Positions 19,645-28,295 of a stretch of DNA of 39,541 nucleotides are shown here, one piece after another (the stretch's first letter is position 1; every line of letters starts with the position of its first letter). The notes beneath the pieces are model-generated. The model was not told where the DNA came from and made no database searches. It saw only the letters and a list, made by a program, of their open reading frames with translations. The position numbers were made by a program, and so were the translations under genes. This DNA is from a virus, in the IMG/VR virus record IMGVR_UViG_3300028837_001110, positions 1 through 39,541 of that record. One strand, 5' to 3'.

Positions 19645-21797
19645 AATCCTAACACTCCCAATGCATCAAATTCATTTCTTATTAATATAGCAAAGTCCCG
19701 AAGGCTGCCACCGAAAACATCATTATCATGTATGTCTATGTTTACGACGATAGGCCGGGCTTGTTCATATGTGGCTGCTGCGCCTGTTACCGTATCCCCT
19801 GTCTCGGTGTCAGCTTCCCCGGCTCCTAGAGCGTCTTCCAAAGAAATCGCTTTTAGCTTTTTTGATTCGATATCTATTTTTTCCACATGTGCCATATGTC
19901 TGCTGCGCCTTCGAAAGAGATTAATCACATCTATTAGTGCATTTGCAATTCTTATGAAAAAATTACCAATTGTTCCTATTAATGTAATAATAAAATTCCC
20001 GACTGGCAGGATTGCTTTGTTGTAAAACCAGACAAACGCTTCCGTCAGTTTTCTGGTAATTTTTCCTATAACCTCAAAAATTGGAAGAACTATTTTCCCG
20101 ATTGTTGCACCGAGAATTTTAAGCTTGCTAACAAGGGGTTGTAAGATTTCATTAATAACAGGCTCTAACACTTCCATTACTCCCTCAAGAATAGTTGAAA
20201 ACGGATTGATTACTTTAATGAAGTTCGAAACACTTCCAACGGCGCTTCTAAGTCCGCCGCCGAAAGAAGACAGTGAAGATAGTACGCCCTCTATCACACC
20301 TGCGCCCCCTGTGGCAGGTGTAGCGGCCCGGCCAACTCCGACCGGAGCAGCGTATCCGCCCATGCCCACATAGGGCCTTGCTGCTTCGGGAACCTCGGCA
20401 GAAATACCCCCGAATGTTCTTGCTGTTTCCGCTACTTCTTCATTAATGCTTTTATGTTTTTCTAATACTTTATCCAATTTGTTTAGATAGTTTTCTACCT
20501 CAGTGCCGTATAGGTTTTTATACTCCTCACCAATTCCTTTAATCAGGTCTCCGGCATTTTCTATAGCTACACCGCCAGCTTTCGCGATGTTTTCAAGATT
20601 GCCTCCTATGTCGTTAACCATCTCATCCCATACGTCGCCTAATTCTTTAACCTGTTTTTCCTGTACTCTCTGGATTTCAACGAAAGGTATTTCATTAAGA
20701 GCATCAATAAAAAAATTAGCAATTGAGCCAAATATTTTTTCAAAAACACTCATTAACCATGCTCCGAAATGCCTAACCGGTGCAGTAAGAATTGATAATA
20801 CTGACACAAATAATTTAGGAACTATTTCTATTGCAGTTTTAAAAACAAACATCATGTATCTACCAAATATAGCAAATTGAGTTTTTATTCCTTCGAAAGA
20901 AAATGTTTTTGCTATTATTTTCTTAATCGTTTCAAAAGTCAAAGATGCCACCTCCGGAAACCCCTTGAAAAACGCATATATCTTACCTTTATTTTTTTCG
21001 AGGAAATCAGTCACCCCCTTTGTCACGGGCGTAATCATTTCTGTAAGAAATTTTCCTATCTCTTCTTTTGCGTCTCCCATGGCAGCTTCATATTTTTTAA
21101 TTTGCCCAACTCCTTCTTTTCCCATAGCCGCCGCAACGCCTTTTACTTGCGCCTCGACACCTTCGAGTATTATCTTTTGTGCCTCCGCTTTCTTTCCCAT
21201 TTCCCAGAGAGCAAGCGCCATATTTTCGGCTTCTTCGGTAAAAGTAACACCCACTCTGCGCAGTGAAGAAAGTCCGCGGGGGATATCTTCCAGGGCTTTT
21301 CCCAGCATGACGGTTGAGGATTTAAGGTCCGTATCGAATGCGGCCGAAAGGTCGACGGCGGCATCCATAGCCCGCGGGAATATCTCTTCTCCAATCTGCT
21401 TAAACGTGAGCATAATCCCCTGGGCGTTGATGATTACTTCGTCACCAATCCCAGTTAGGCTTTGCATTTCGCTTGCCATTTGATTGAGCTCAGAAGTTGT
21501 TTTGTTGACTATATTCCCGGTAGTTTTTAAGATTTGATTTCGTTTTGCCTCTGCGTTTGCCTGCTTTGCATAAGCATCTGTCAGGTCTTTGATTCCTCGC
21601 CCGATTTGCTGCACCATTTTAAAGGCGGCAAGTCCCACCATAGATAACTTGCTCATAGTGTCAAGTAGAGCACGGCCGGTTTTCTGAAAAGATTTTTCTA
21701 ACCCCTGTGCGCCTGCTTTTGCTTTGTTGAGTCCTGAGTAATATTTGCTGTCGTCAGTCCTTAACTCAAGGACTGCATCTCCGAGCCTTTCGGCCAT
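19641..21797 (-). CDS. Tail tape measure protein
   Basis: A 718-residue protein with long alpha-helical, coiled-coil-rich N-terminus (KYYSGLNKAKAGAQGLEKSF, then repeated Ala-rich helices), a membrane-like hydrophobic middle (FKTAIEIVPKLFVSVLSILT and LKILGATIGKIVLPIFEVIG) and a Gly-rich segment (GVIEGVLSSLSSFGGGLRSA). Position after the tail chaperone frames and before the tail-tip gene is diagnostic. Length implies, by the usual rule of about 0.15 nm per residue, a tail near 100 nm. It overlaps the second chaperone frame (21761-21797). Confidence 0.92.
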   Translation of the reverse strand: MAERLGDAVLELRTDDSKYYSGLNKAKAGAQGLEKSFQKTGRALLDTMSKLSMVGLAAFKMVQQIGRGIKDLTDAYAKQANAEAKRNQILKTTGNIVNKTTSELNQMASEMQSLTGIGDEVIINAQGIMLTFKQIGEEIFPRAMDAAVDLSAAFDTDLKSSTVMLGKALEDIPRGLSSLRRVGVTFTEEAENMALALWEMGKKAEAQKIILEGVEAQVKGVAAAMGKEGVGQIKKYEAAMGDAKEEIGKFLTEMITPVTKGVTDFLEKNKGKIYAFFKGFPEVASLTFETIKKIIAKTFSFEGIKTQFAIFGRYMMFVFKTAIEIVPKLFVSVLSILTAPVRHFGAWLMSVFEKIFGSIANFFIDALNEIPFVEIQRVQEKQVKELGDVWDEMVNDIGGNLENIAKAGGVAIENAGDLIKGIGEEYKNLYGTEVENYLNKLDKVLEKHKSINEEVAETARTFGGISAEVPEAARPYVGMGGYAAPVGVGRAATPATGGAGVIEGVLSSLSSFGGGLRSAVGSVSNFIKVINPFSTILEGVMEVLEPVINEILQPLVSKLKILGATIGKIVLPIFEVIGKITRKLTEAFVWFYNKAILPVGNFIITLIGTIGNFFIRIANALIDVINLFRRRSRHMAHVEKIDIESKKLKAISLEDALGAGEADTETGDTVTGAAATYEQARPIVVNIDIHDNDVFGGSLRDFAILIRNEFDALGVLGL

Positions 21798-22126
21798 ACT
21801 ATTTTCACTCCCATTGTCGCTAACATAATCTTCTGTTGTTCAGGTGTTAGCTTCTTAATGCTTTTCACCGCTTTTTTCCTCGCTGCCTCTCTCCATGCCC
21901 GTTGTATTCTTTTCTGGTCGTCTTTTTCCATAACGCCATTGCCGATAGCGATTACAAGCACATCGTTCATGTTTTCCTCAGCACGTAACGCGGGTATGCA
22001 TTCGAGGTATAAAGAGATTAACCAGATGGGGCAGCTAAGCCATTGTCCGGGGTTACCTCCGTAGAATCGCTGGAGTCGGGGGATGACTCGGTATTTGTCG
22101 TATTTTCTTCTCGAATTCCGGTCAAA
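21761..22126 (-). CDS. Tail assembly chaperone, C-terminal (T-like) part made by -1 frameshifting
   Basis: Reading in the -1 frame from the T9 run at 22132-22124 gives an open frame without stops to 21761: RNSRRKYDKYRVIPRLQR, then FYGGNPGQWLSCPIWLISLY and LECIPALRAEENMND, ending WPKGSEMQSLS. The YGGNPxxWLxxPIWLxxxYLE segment is the conserved motif of chaperone extensions in tail phages. The ATG at 21970 alone would miss this conserved part, so the frameshift product (about 221 residues with the first frame) is the expected functional protein. It guides the tape measure during tail assembly. Confidence 0.8.
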   Translation of the reverse strand, partial: FDRNSRRKYDKYRVIPRLQRFYGGNPGQWLSCPIWLISLYLECIPALRAEENMNDVLVIAIGNGVMEKDDQKRIQRAWREAARKKAVKSIKKLTPEQQKIMLATMGVKIVWPKGSEMQSLS

Positions 22127-22425
22127 AAAAAAGTCATGATTTGCCGTTTGTGATTGAAAGATAGTTTTCTTTTAACTTCCGGTTCTGCAATCAACACCTT
22201 GTCTATCAACGTATCAACTTCTTTTGTGAGTTCATTCGCTTTTTTCTTTGTCAATTTTTCCTCAGCGATACCGGCAAACTTTCCGCCGACCGAAGTCATC
22301 CACACATAATCTATTAAGTCGAATTCATCTATGTTTTTAAGTTCGCACTTTTCATTATCGATCATTACAACCCTGCGCTCAACTTCTGTGATAATATTAA
22401 GAATATCTGATTTTTCCATATTCAC
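22018..22425 (-). CDS. Tail assembly chaperone, N-terminal (G-like) frame
   Basis: A 135-residue protein, MNMEKSDILNIITEVERRVV then FDLIDYVWMTSVGGKFAGIA, helical, followed by a Ser/Thr/Pro-rich tail. It lies between the major tail protein and the tape measure. About 100 codons in, after MTFF, the DNA has nine consecutive T, a slippery site; reading on gives this frame, slipping -1 gives the T extension. Start ATG 22425 (a second ATG follows at once). Confidence 0.85.
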   Translation of the reverse strand: MNMEKSDILNIITEVERRVVMIDNEKCELKNIDEFDLIDYVWMTSVGGKFAGIAEEKLTKKKANELTKEVDTLIDKVLIAEPEVKRKLSFNHKRQIMTFFLTGIREENTTNTESSPDSSDSTEVTPDNGLAAPSG

Positions 22426-22428
22426 CCC

Positions 22429-23028
22429 CTACGCTAACGCCGTCGCATCTTGCATTCTCAAAGTTCCGAATCTTTCTTCCTCAGATGCGGCGTCCGGATC
22501 CTCGAGGGCAGTAAATTCAAAAGACAATGCTGCAACGTCCGATTTATTGAATTTAGGCGTAAGGTTTCCACTGTCGTAAGCTTTGGGTATCTGATATTGT
22601 CCGTACCAACTATCGCCGTACGAGCTTTTTCCCTTGACAAGAACTGCAAAAACGGCAACCTCCCGCCCTTGGCGCAGCGTAATTTCTCTATACCCAGGTG
22701 TACCCGATGCCGCGGCCGTGTCTGTTACAGTAACATTGTTAAGCGCTTTTGCATACATCTCAAGCGTTAAATCTTCCAGAATAAAGCTAATCATAAGATC
22801 CTCTTCGGTTCTCACCGCTTTTACTGGTCCAGTACTGCCGACAGTTCTCTTTTTTTCAATAGTCTGATTGTGAGTGACTGTGACCCCATCTTCTGATATA
22901 TTGAATTTCCCATTCGTTCCGAGCAGGGTCCAGTTTCCGCCGGGCGTTTCGTCGACGTCCGGGAATGATTCGCCAACAGGGGCAAGATACACCTCATAAG
23001 GCGAGATTAGAATTTCATATGGTTCCAC
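22429..23028 (-). CDS. Major tail tube protein
   Basis: A 199-residue protein, MEPYEILISPYEVYLAPVGE then WTLLGTNGKFNISEDGVTVT, EEDLMISFILEDLTLEMYAK, with the beta-sandwich pattern and position of siphovirus tail tube proteins: after the head-tail completion genes, before the chaperones. It forms stacked hexamer rings around the tape measure. Ends DATALA. No Ig-like fusion at the C-terminus. Confidence 0.88.
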   Translation of the reverse strand: MEPYEILISPYEVYLAPVGESFPDVDETPGGNWTLLGTNGKFNISEDGVTVTHNQTIEKKRTVGSTGPVKAVRTEEDLMISFILEDLTLEMYAKALNNVTVTDTAAASGTPGYREITLRQGREVAVFAVLVKGKSSYGDSWYGQYQIPKAYDSGNLTPKFNKSDVAALSFEFTALEDPDAASEEERFGTLRMQDATALA

Positions 23029-23040
23029 TTCCTTTACCTC

Positions 23041-23454
23041 CTAATTAATTTCTCTTTCATCTACCGTGACATATACTGTCAATATCATGGCGGGCCATCC
23101 TGATTCTGGGTCTCTATAAGACCTGGAGCCTGCTGATAGTCCGGCAGAATGTATAAGCATGTTACGGATTGTAACACGATCTATTGCCTTGATTGCGCTA
23201 TACACTGCCCTGCTCAGCTTTAACGCTTCATGTTTTGTTTCACCATAACACCAAACATCGAACCGCGGGGTTGTAGTTGGTGCCTGTTTTCTTTCTTCAT
23301 AGCCTCCGGCGCTCACCATTGCAATATTTTTCCTGGGCATATTCTCGATTTCATCGCGGGTCAATTCTTCTCCGTATATGCGCTCGCCTACCAGGTCTGA
23401 CACATCGGTATCACTTTTTAGAATTTCCGTTAACCCCAGTACTACGTCTATCAT
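23041..23454 (-). CDS. Tail completion protein (DUF3168-like)
   Basis: A 137-residue protein, MIDVVLGLTEILKSDTDVSD, then NMPRKNIAMVSAGGYEERKQ, FDVWCYGETKHEALKLSRAV and MILTVYVTVDERE: the helix, strand and order of the phage tail terminator family (lambda U / DUF3168-like). It caps the tail tube and joins it to the head. Overlaps the gp10-like gene by four bases. Confidence 0.85.
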   Translation of the reverse strand: MIDVVLGLTEILKSDTDVSDLVGERIYGEELTRDEIENMPRKNIAMVSAGGYEERKQAPTTTPRFDVWCYGETKHEALKLSRAVYSAIKAIDRVTIRNMLIHSAGLSAGSRSYRDPESGWPAMILTVYVTVDEREIN

Positions 23455-23858
23455 ATTGACATACCCTCTTTGATTTTGCTTTTGAGCCGCGGGAAATGCC
23501 TGTCAGCAGACGGAATCAAAAACGGTTGCGGTTGCGTTCCCGGATGATAAACTCTTTTGACCGGATGTGATGCGCCCTCCCAGTACAGGGCTTTTTTCGT
23601 CACCGGTTCTATGATATGCGGGGGCGTACCTTTTTCAACGAATATGGCATATTTACAGTTGAAAGTACCCCAAATACCTATCCAATTGCTCCCAATTCTC
23701 CGGGCCGTTCTCATTTGTATAGATCCCTGCAGGGTAGTAGTTTTTTTCGGTACCCGTGTTTTTGCTTCCCTCACACAATCTGCGAGTATACTATTGATTG
23801 CCCAGGGAATTACACGATCCATTTTCTTTTTAAGTTCGTCACCTTTCCAATTAAGCAA
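23451..23858 (-). CDS. HK97 gp10-like neck/tail-component protein
   Basis: A 135-residue protein, AINSILADCVREAKTRVPKK then TTLQGSIQMRTARR, KYAIFVEKGTPPHIIEPVTK and YHPGTQPQPFLIPSADRH. The RVPKxTGxLxxSI, YAxxVExGTxPH and PxPFLxPA motifs identify the HK97 gp10 family of head-tail neck proteins. Catalytic roles are not expected. It overlaps the head closure gene. Confidence 0.92.
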   Translation of the reverse strand: MLNWKGDELKKKMDRVIPWAINSILADCVREAKTRVPKKTTTLQGSIQMRTARRIGSNWIGIWGTFNCKYAIFVEKGTPPHIIEPVTKKALYWEGASHPVKRVYHPGTQPQPFLIPSADRHFPRLKSKIKEGMSI

Positions 23859-24189
23859 TTTTTTTCAACCTCACTGCTAAATGATCTTCCCTCCGAACTA
23901 TACTTTCTACCGTCATTTTGCCGTACAATTCTTCACCCCTTCGATCTATTACGCTTAGCACTCTGTTGTCAATTGTTAGCTCCGAAGCAAGGGGCACTAA
24001 CATCATGAGAGTGTTCGCTGTATATACGCCGGTACCGTAGTTGATCCGATCCCCGGTATTGAAAACCCGGCAGGGCATTTCCTCTGCGCGAGTCACCCAA
24101 ACAGGCGGTCCAGGATGGCCGTGATCGTCGTTTGTCGTCCGGTTATCCTGAATTTGTGCCCGTTGTGTCATAACAGACCGTGCGCCCAT
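23851..24189 (-). CDS. Head closure / head-tail joining protein
   Basis: A 112-residue beta-rich protein, MGARSVMTQRAQIQDNRTTN then WVTRAEEMPCRVFNTGDR and VESIVRREDHLAVRLKKIA. Size, position and the N-terminal RAQIQxN pattern match the head-closure (SPP1 gp16-like) family, which plugs the connector after packaging. It touches the connector gene by one base. Confidence 0.8.
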   Translation of the reverse strand: MGARSVMTQRAQIQDNRTTNDDHGHPGPPVWVTRAEEMPCRVFNTGDRINYGTGVYTANTLMMLVPLASELTIDNRVLSVIDRRGEELYGKMTVESIVRREDHLAVRLKKIA

Positions 24190-24716
24190 TATTCAACCCT
24201 GTAAGGCTTGAGTGCGTTGATGATTTTTGCCCGCTCTGATGTATAGTCTTTTGCGGTTTCTGAATGATCGCCGGTTCTAACAGAACTTGCATGGCTGTAC
24301 TCTGTTTCCAATTTTACAAGCTTAATTACAGCGGCCTTCCTGCGAGTCCGTTCATCTTCGGGTTCATACGTGATTGTAACGATATCGCCCCAAGTCCCCC
24401 GGGGGTTGTCGCCGTCCGCAAGTCTTTCTATCATACAATTATTATGTCTTAGCGCATAATCATTTGCCAATAGAGTCGTTGCCTCGTAATCATTACCGCT
24501 TTTCACCTGCTCAATTACAGAAGTAACACTCACTGCTTTTCTTTTCAAAAAAAGTAGTGTGGCTAAGGTTTCATCGTGAAATTCCTCTATTTCTGAATTA
24601 AGCTCACCGCATGCATCTATGATATCAGATTCCGCCGCATCGATTAACATTTGCAGGGCCGTATCATTGAGATCGGTCTCAACATGTTGTCTGACTTGTC
24701 CTAATGTTAACAACAT
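24189..24716 (-). CDS. Head-tail connector (gp6-like adaptor)
   Basis: A 175-residue helical protein, MLLTLGQVRQHVETDLNDTA then LQMLIDAAESDIIDACGELN, with the LxxLKxHLRxD-like start and the following DAAExxI helix of connector adaptors of the gp6/gp15 type; C-terminal helices (RAKIINALKPYRVE). These form a ring below the portal. The mid-part is longer than in HK97 gp6. Confidence 0.78.
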   Translation of the reverse strand: MLLTLGQVRQHVETDLNDTALQMLIDAAESDIIDACGELNSEIEEFHDETLATLLFLKRKAVSVTSVIEQVKSGNDYEATTLLANDYALRHNNCMIERLADGDNPRGTWGDIVTITYEPEDERTRRKAAVIKLVKLETEYSHASSVRTGDHSETAKDYTSERAKIINALKPYRVE

Positions 24717-24719
24717 ATC

Positions 24720-25061
24720 TTACCACTCTATCACGGCCACGGTCAGCCCGGTGATTTCAGAACAGGTAAATTCTACGTCCCCGCTCGTATTGTTATAGAT
24801 CGAGGGCGGAAATGGCCCGCTCATCTCATCCCCCGTAGTAGCCGCCACAACTACCGTTTGATCAGCTACGGCAAGCCCTCCCTTTGTAGTCGGGGTTGTA
24901 ATCGTAACCGTACAATCGCCGGCTCCGCTTTTTTTGAAGTGAAGCATACACCTTCCGGTATTTCTTACCTGATAAGTATTTGCGGTGTCAAGGCTACCCG
25001 TGTAACTGGGCGTTACTCCAGTTGGTACGAGAGTCTGTGGTGTAAGTCTAACATTTGCCAT
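24720..25061 (-). CDS. Small beta-sandwich capsid/decoration-like protein (113 aa)
   Basis: MANVRLTPQTLVPTGVTPSY then YQVRNTGRCMLHFKKSGAGD and CTVTITTPTTKGGLAVADQT, ending with VTGLTVAVIEW-like strands: an all-beta Ig/CBM-like fold. Phages of this type often encode such a protein between the major capsid and connector genes; capsid decoration is the most common role. SD GGGAG, ATG 25061. The exact family was not identified. Confidence 0.7.
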   Translation of the reverse strand: MANVRLTPQTLVPTGVTPSYTGSLDTANTYQVRNTGRCMLHFKKSGAGDCTVTITTPTTKGGLAVADQTVVVAATTGDEMSGPFPPSIYNNTSGDVEFTCSEITGLTVAVIEW

Positions 25062-25064
25062 GTT

Positions 25065-25322
25065 TTATTTCTCCCTTCCTTTGTTTTCCGCATTTTTTAC
25101 GGATTTATTCTCCGGAGGATCCTCTTTTTTTGTTTCCGCTTTGGGCGGCACCACTTTTTCCGGAGGATCCTTGATTTTTCCGTCCACAAGCCCGTACTGT
25201 TCCGCGATTACATCCGGGATAGTCTGGCCTATAGCACACAGAAGGAAAGATGCCCGCGGATTTCCAGCAGGGACCGCTTTCTTTTTTTCTGCGTCCAAAT
25301 ATATTCTCTGTTTCATCAGCAT
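25065..25322 (-). CDS. Small capsid-region protein (85 aa)
   Basis: MLMKQRIYLDAEKKKAVPAG then NPRASFLLCAIGQTIPDVIA and EQYGLVDGK: the YLDxxGKxVPxGDPxAxxLLxxxGQxIPDxxAxxLGL pattern found in small proteins encoded next to phage capsid genes. The C-terminal third is a Lys/Pro/Glu-rich disordered tail. I take ATG 25322, preceded by AAAGGAGA, not the longer frame to 25370. Function unknown. Confidence 0.7.
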   Translation of the reverse strand: MLMKQRIYLDAEKKKAVPAGNPRASFLLCAIGQTIPDVIAEQYGLVDGKIKDPPEKVVPPKAETKKEDPPENKSVKNAENKGREK

Positions 25323-25372
25323 GGTTTTTTCTCCTTTCTCTGATGTTTCTCTATTAATTATAATTCCCACGA

Positions 25373-26257
25373 TTATTCTTCGTAATGATTGTCGGCAAAC
25401 CCGAAAGCAGCAAGGGAACCTGTATTAAGAAAAGCCGCCGCTTTATTCGCCAATGGCGCTACATAGTTGCCAGCCGCCATTCCAGTAGCCGCAACCGAAT
25501 TGAAATCGATCATCACACCTTGATTTCCTGAAAATCCAGGCAATAGATAATTGTGTGCGATTAACATATCAAGCGGTATTGATCCTGTTTTGCATTTGAT
25601 CGCGGGTTTGCTTGATCCTATACCGGAAAATTCGCAGTCAATAACTCGCAGGAAATCCGTTGCAAATCCACCCGTGTCATTTTCGACTTGAATACCTGCG
25701 GTAGTCACACCGACAAAAAGACCATCGAATGTACAACCCTCAAAGACATTCACGGCCCCGCCTATCATACGAACGAATACGTCCATTGCTCCATACCATG
25801 CCGAAAACCGGCAGTTTTTGAAATAATTGAAACCGCCGCTAAACCCTCCGGCTTCTTGACAGTCAATCAATAACGATTCTTTTGTAATGTCCCTCCCGGT
25901 TATTCCCATACCTATAATAGCACACGGCTTTGTGACTGTAACGCCTGGGACAGTTGCTAATGCTGCTGCCGTACGCATGGTAAAAGATTCTCCCTTAAAT
26001 TTAGGGGGGTGTCCAAAATCGGCAGCGATAATTGTAATACCCTGTTTGTTGAGCGCAATTGTTCCCCCATCTGCCCCATGGCTTCCGGGAAGACATACGA
26101 TAAAATCACCTTGATCGTCGGTACAATCAGCAAGGGCCGTTTCTATTTCATCCGGATCATTCCCAGGATCGACAAGAAAAGCCCTGGCATCGGGCGCTAA
26201 CAGATACCCCGCATTACGCAGGGCTTCAATAATATTTCCACCTTCAATTATTGCCAT
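25373..26257 (-). CDS. Predicted beta-helix protein next to the capsid gene
   Basis: A 294-residue protein, MAIIEGGNIIEALRNAGYLL then repeated short strands with Asn/Gly/Ser turns (FKNCRFSAWYGAMDVFVRMI, NVFEGCTFDGLFVGVT, LRVIDCEFSGIGSSKPAI). The regular repetition of NCxF/GCTF/DCEF rungs is the signature of a right-handed parallel beta-helix. Such folds occur in tail spikes and in some capsid-bound proteins; here it lies directly after the major capsid protein, so a head decoration or head-attached binding protein is inferred. GGAGGACACA precedes the ATG. Confidence 0.7.
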   Translation of the reverse strand: MAIIEGGNIIEALRNAGYLLAPDARAFLVDPGNDPDEIETALADCTDDQGDFIVCLPGSHGADGGTIALNKQGITIIAADFGHPPKFKGESFTMRTAAALATVPGVTVTKPCAIIGMGITGRDITKESLLIDCQEAGGFSGGFNYFKNCRFSAWYGAMDVFVRMIGGAVNVFEGCTFDGLFVGVTTAGIQVENDTGGFATDFLRVIDCEFSGIGSSKPAIKCKTGSIPLDMLIAHNYLLPGFSGNQGVMIDFNSVAATGMAAGNYVAPLANKAAAFLNTGSLAAFGFADNHYEE

Positions 26258-26266
26258 TGTGTCCTC

Positions 26267-27487
26267 CTATATACTGGTTACGGTGCAGAATGCAGCCGCC
26301 CGCATTATCACGAGTACGCCGCGCATATCAGCACGTATACACTGTTTACCTTTGATGAAGTAATCATCATGAGAATTCGTAACCTGAACATCGACTCCGC
26401 GCTTGGTGAGAAACATTGAAAAGTCAACGAAATCACCCGTTAGTCCGGTGTTTTCTGTAGATGCCTGGCACTTAGCTACAGGAAGTCCCCATAATCTTTC
26501 AATTCCTGCCTCGGAAGGATTACCCCAAATATAAATACCATCTGTGGTTCTCAGCAGTCTTATATCCTGCCAATCGTTCGGGTGCATAATATGTGCGCTT
26601 GGATATGCTTGACCTGTTACCTGGATTTTTGTCATAGCCTTGTAAAAGGCGTCCGGGACTGGATCGCTTCCTTTTGCCTGTGTTTGTATACCTGACTTGT
26701 TCAGAAATCCAAGGAGGTTTGGTGTAACACCGTCACCCTGGAGAAGCTGATAATCAAGCCGCTGGCGTATCATGAAGATAAGACGATTATCGAGATAACT
26801 CTCGATTCCGATAACGTCCTCAAGTTGTTCATCTGTTACCGGGATAAACACAGGTATTTTCTCTACGACCTGGGACCGTTGCGTCAATTCAAGGGCTGCT
26901 TCTGGATACTGCGCGCCCTCCGCTTTTTCTGCTGCGTTATTTGTAAAGGTCGTTTCTTCCATGAATTTAAAGGTATCCTGACCGATGCTTCCCTGGGGGA
27001 TTATGTCAATTACCTGAATAGGCCGTGTAGCATAATCTACCACCATCCCGCTTCTCACGGATTCGGGAGACCAACCGGCAGTCCTCTCAAAAAGCGTTTT
27101 CACCTCTATATCGAGGCGCTTTGACACGTTCTTTTGTTTATGCGCTTTTGACTCCGTAAAAAGCCGTCCGAAAGATTTCTTTTCATTCCCCGGACTCGGC
27201 AACGTAGGCCCCCCGTTTTTCTGGTTTAGCAATTCCTGCCGTTCCTGATTTGCCTTACTCGCTTTTTCGAGAAAGACAAGGTTCTCGACTTCTTTCCCGA
27301 GATCATCGAGTTCCTCATTCATTTTTCTGATTTCCTCGACTATCTCTTGAGTCGTACCCTTAATGCTGGTTACTTTTGAAAGGTCAAGCTCTTTCCTTCC
27401 GGCTTTAGCTTCCTCAAAAATATCATTAAGTTTTTTCTGTTTAGCCTCAAGTTCCTGCCTTTTTTCAATCAATTCTTTAGAAGGCAT
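26267..27487 (-). CDS. Major capsid protein, HK97 fold
   Basis: A 406-residue protein. Residues 1-115 are a coiled-coil delta (scaffold) domain (LIEKRQELEAKQKKLNDIFE ... ELDDLGKEVENL) that the protease probably removes. From about 115: VKTLFERTAGWSPESVRS, then IDIIPQGSIGQDTFKFMEE, QVVEKIPVFIPVTDEQLEDV, DYQLLQGDGVTPNLLGFLN and PNDWQDIRLLRT are the HK97 N-arm, E-loop and P/A-domain motifs. Overlaps the protease gene end by 19 bases; ribosome-binding site AAAGGAG. Confidence 0.95.
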   Translation of the reverse strand: MPSKELIEKRQELEAKQKKLNDIFEEAKAGRKELDLSKVTSIKGTTQEIVEEIRKMNEELDDLGKEVENLVFLEKASKANQERQELLNQKNGGPTLPSPGNEKKSFGRLFTESKAHKQKNVSKRLDIEVKTLFERTAGWSPESVRSGMVVDYATRPIQVIDIIPQGSIGQDTFKFMEETTFTNNAAEKAEGAQYPEAALELTQRSQVVEKIPVFIPVTDEQLEDVIGIESYLDNRLIFMIRQRLDYQLLQGDGVTPNLLGFLNKSGIQTQAKGSDPVPDAFYKAMTKIQVTGQAYPSAHIMHPNDWQDIRLLRTTDGIYIWGNPSEAGIERLWGLPVAKCQASTENTGLTGDFVDFSMFLTKRGVDVQVTNSHDDYFIKGKQCIRADMRGVLVIMRAAAFCTVTSI

Positions 27488-28293
27488 TGTGTTCTCCTTT
27501 CTGAAATTGTTTTTTGAAATCGCATATACTGTTTTAGCACCATGTTTTCCGTGTCATGCTTATCCCTAACATCCTCAAGCTTGCCGAGAAGTTCAGTCAA
27601 AACATCTTTCATAGCTGTTATGCGTTTCATCGTGTCCTTAGATGGGTGCCGGCTTTCGGCTTCCCGTAATTCTCCAAGGGCTTCTATCCGCTCTACTAAG
27701 TTTTTGACGTCTGCTTGCACCGTCTCTATATGCTCTGCGAGCGGTAATGGTTGTGTATGTGTTGCCTTCGCGTCTTGCACGTCAGCTTTATCTTTACTTT
27801 TAATATCCAGTAACCTGGTATTTTCCCCCGCACCTAACATAACAGGAGAAACTTCCGGGACACTAATTTTTTCTAATATCCTTACCCTGGTTCCGTTTCG
27901 GTCTTCCATTCTGTATTGTATTTCCGGGAGAGCATAAGACCATTCAACATTCCTGCCCTTGCTATGTAAGTACTTTAATTTTTCATAAGTTTTTTTCCCG
28001 TCTGGATCGCTAAGATCAAACTCGCCCTGTACAATCGCATCATCTCCCCGCTCGAAAATCTTACCCACGCCTATGGGTAATCCTTTTGATCCGCTATCCC
28101 ATGAACCGTGATTCCACTGGCTGATGACCACTTTTTGATTACCGAAAGCACCGTTTTCCGTTACGTCGCTGTCTTTGTCGACCACGTTCATAGTAGCGAA
28201 TACGGCTTCAAAAGTGCCTTCACCGTTTGTGTCAAGTTTAAGACGGGTTTCACCCCTGTATATTTTAGTTTCCATTTTTTTAAGTTCTGGCAT
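27469..28293 (-). CDS. HK97-family prohead protease
   Basis: A 274-residue protein: RGETRLKLDTNGEGTFEAVF, then VVISQWNHGSW (H62, the family histidine) with PIGVGK, and GRNVEWSYALPE (S119) with EVSPVMLGAGENT: the His-Ser catalytic pattern of HK97 prohead proteases (peptidase U35 type). From about residue 165 a charged, helical tail (AEHIETVQADVKNLVERIEA...) may act as a scaffold. It matures the capsid by cutting the delta domain. GGAGG is seven bases before the ATG. Confidence 0.92.
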   Translation of the reverse strand: MPELKKMETKIYRGETRLKLDTNGEGTFEAVFATMNVVDKDSDVTENGAFGNQKVVISQWNHGSWDSGSKGLPIGVGKIFERGDDAIVQGEFDLSDPDGKKTYEKLKYLHSKGRNVEWSYALPEIQYRMEDRNGTRVRILEKISVPEVSPVMLGAGENTRLLDIKSKDKADVQDAKATHTQPLPLAEHIETVQADVKNLVERIEALGELREAESRHPSKDTMKRITAMKDVLTELLGKLEDVRDKHDTENMVLKQYMRFQKTISERRTQCLLKN

Positions 28294-28295
28294 TG

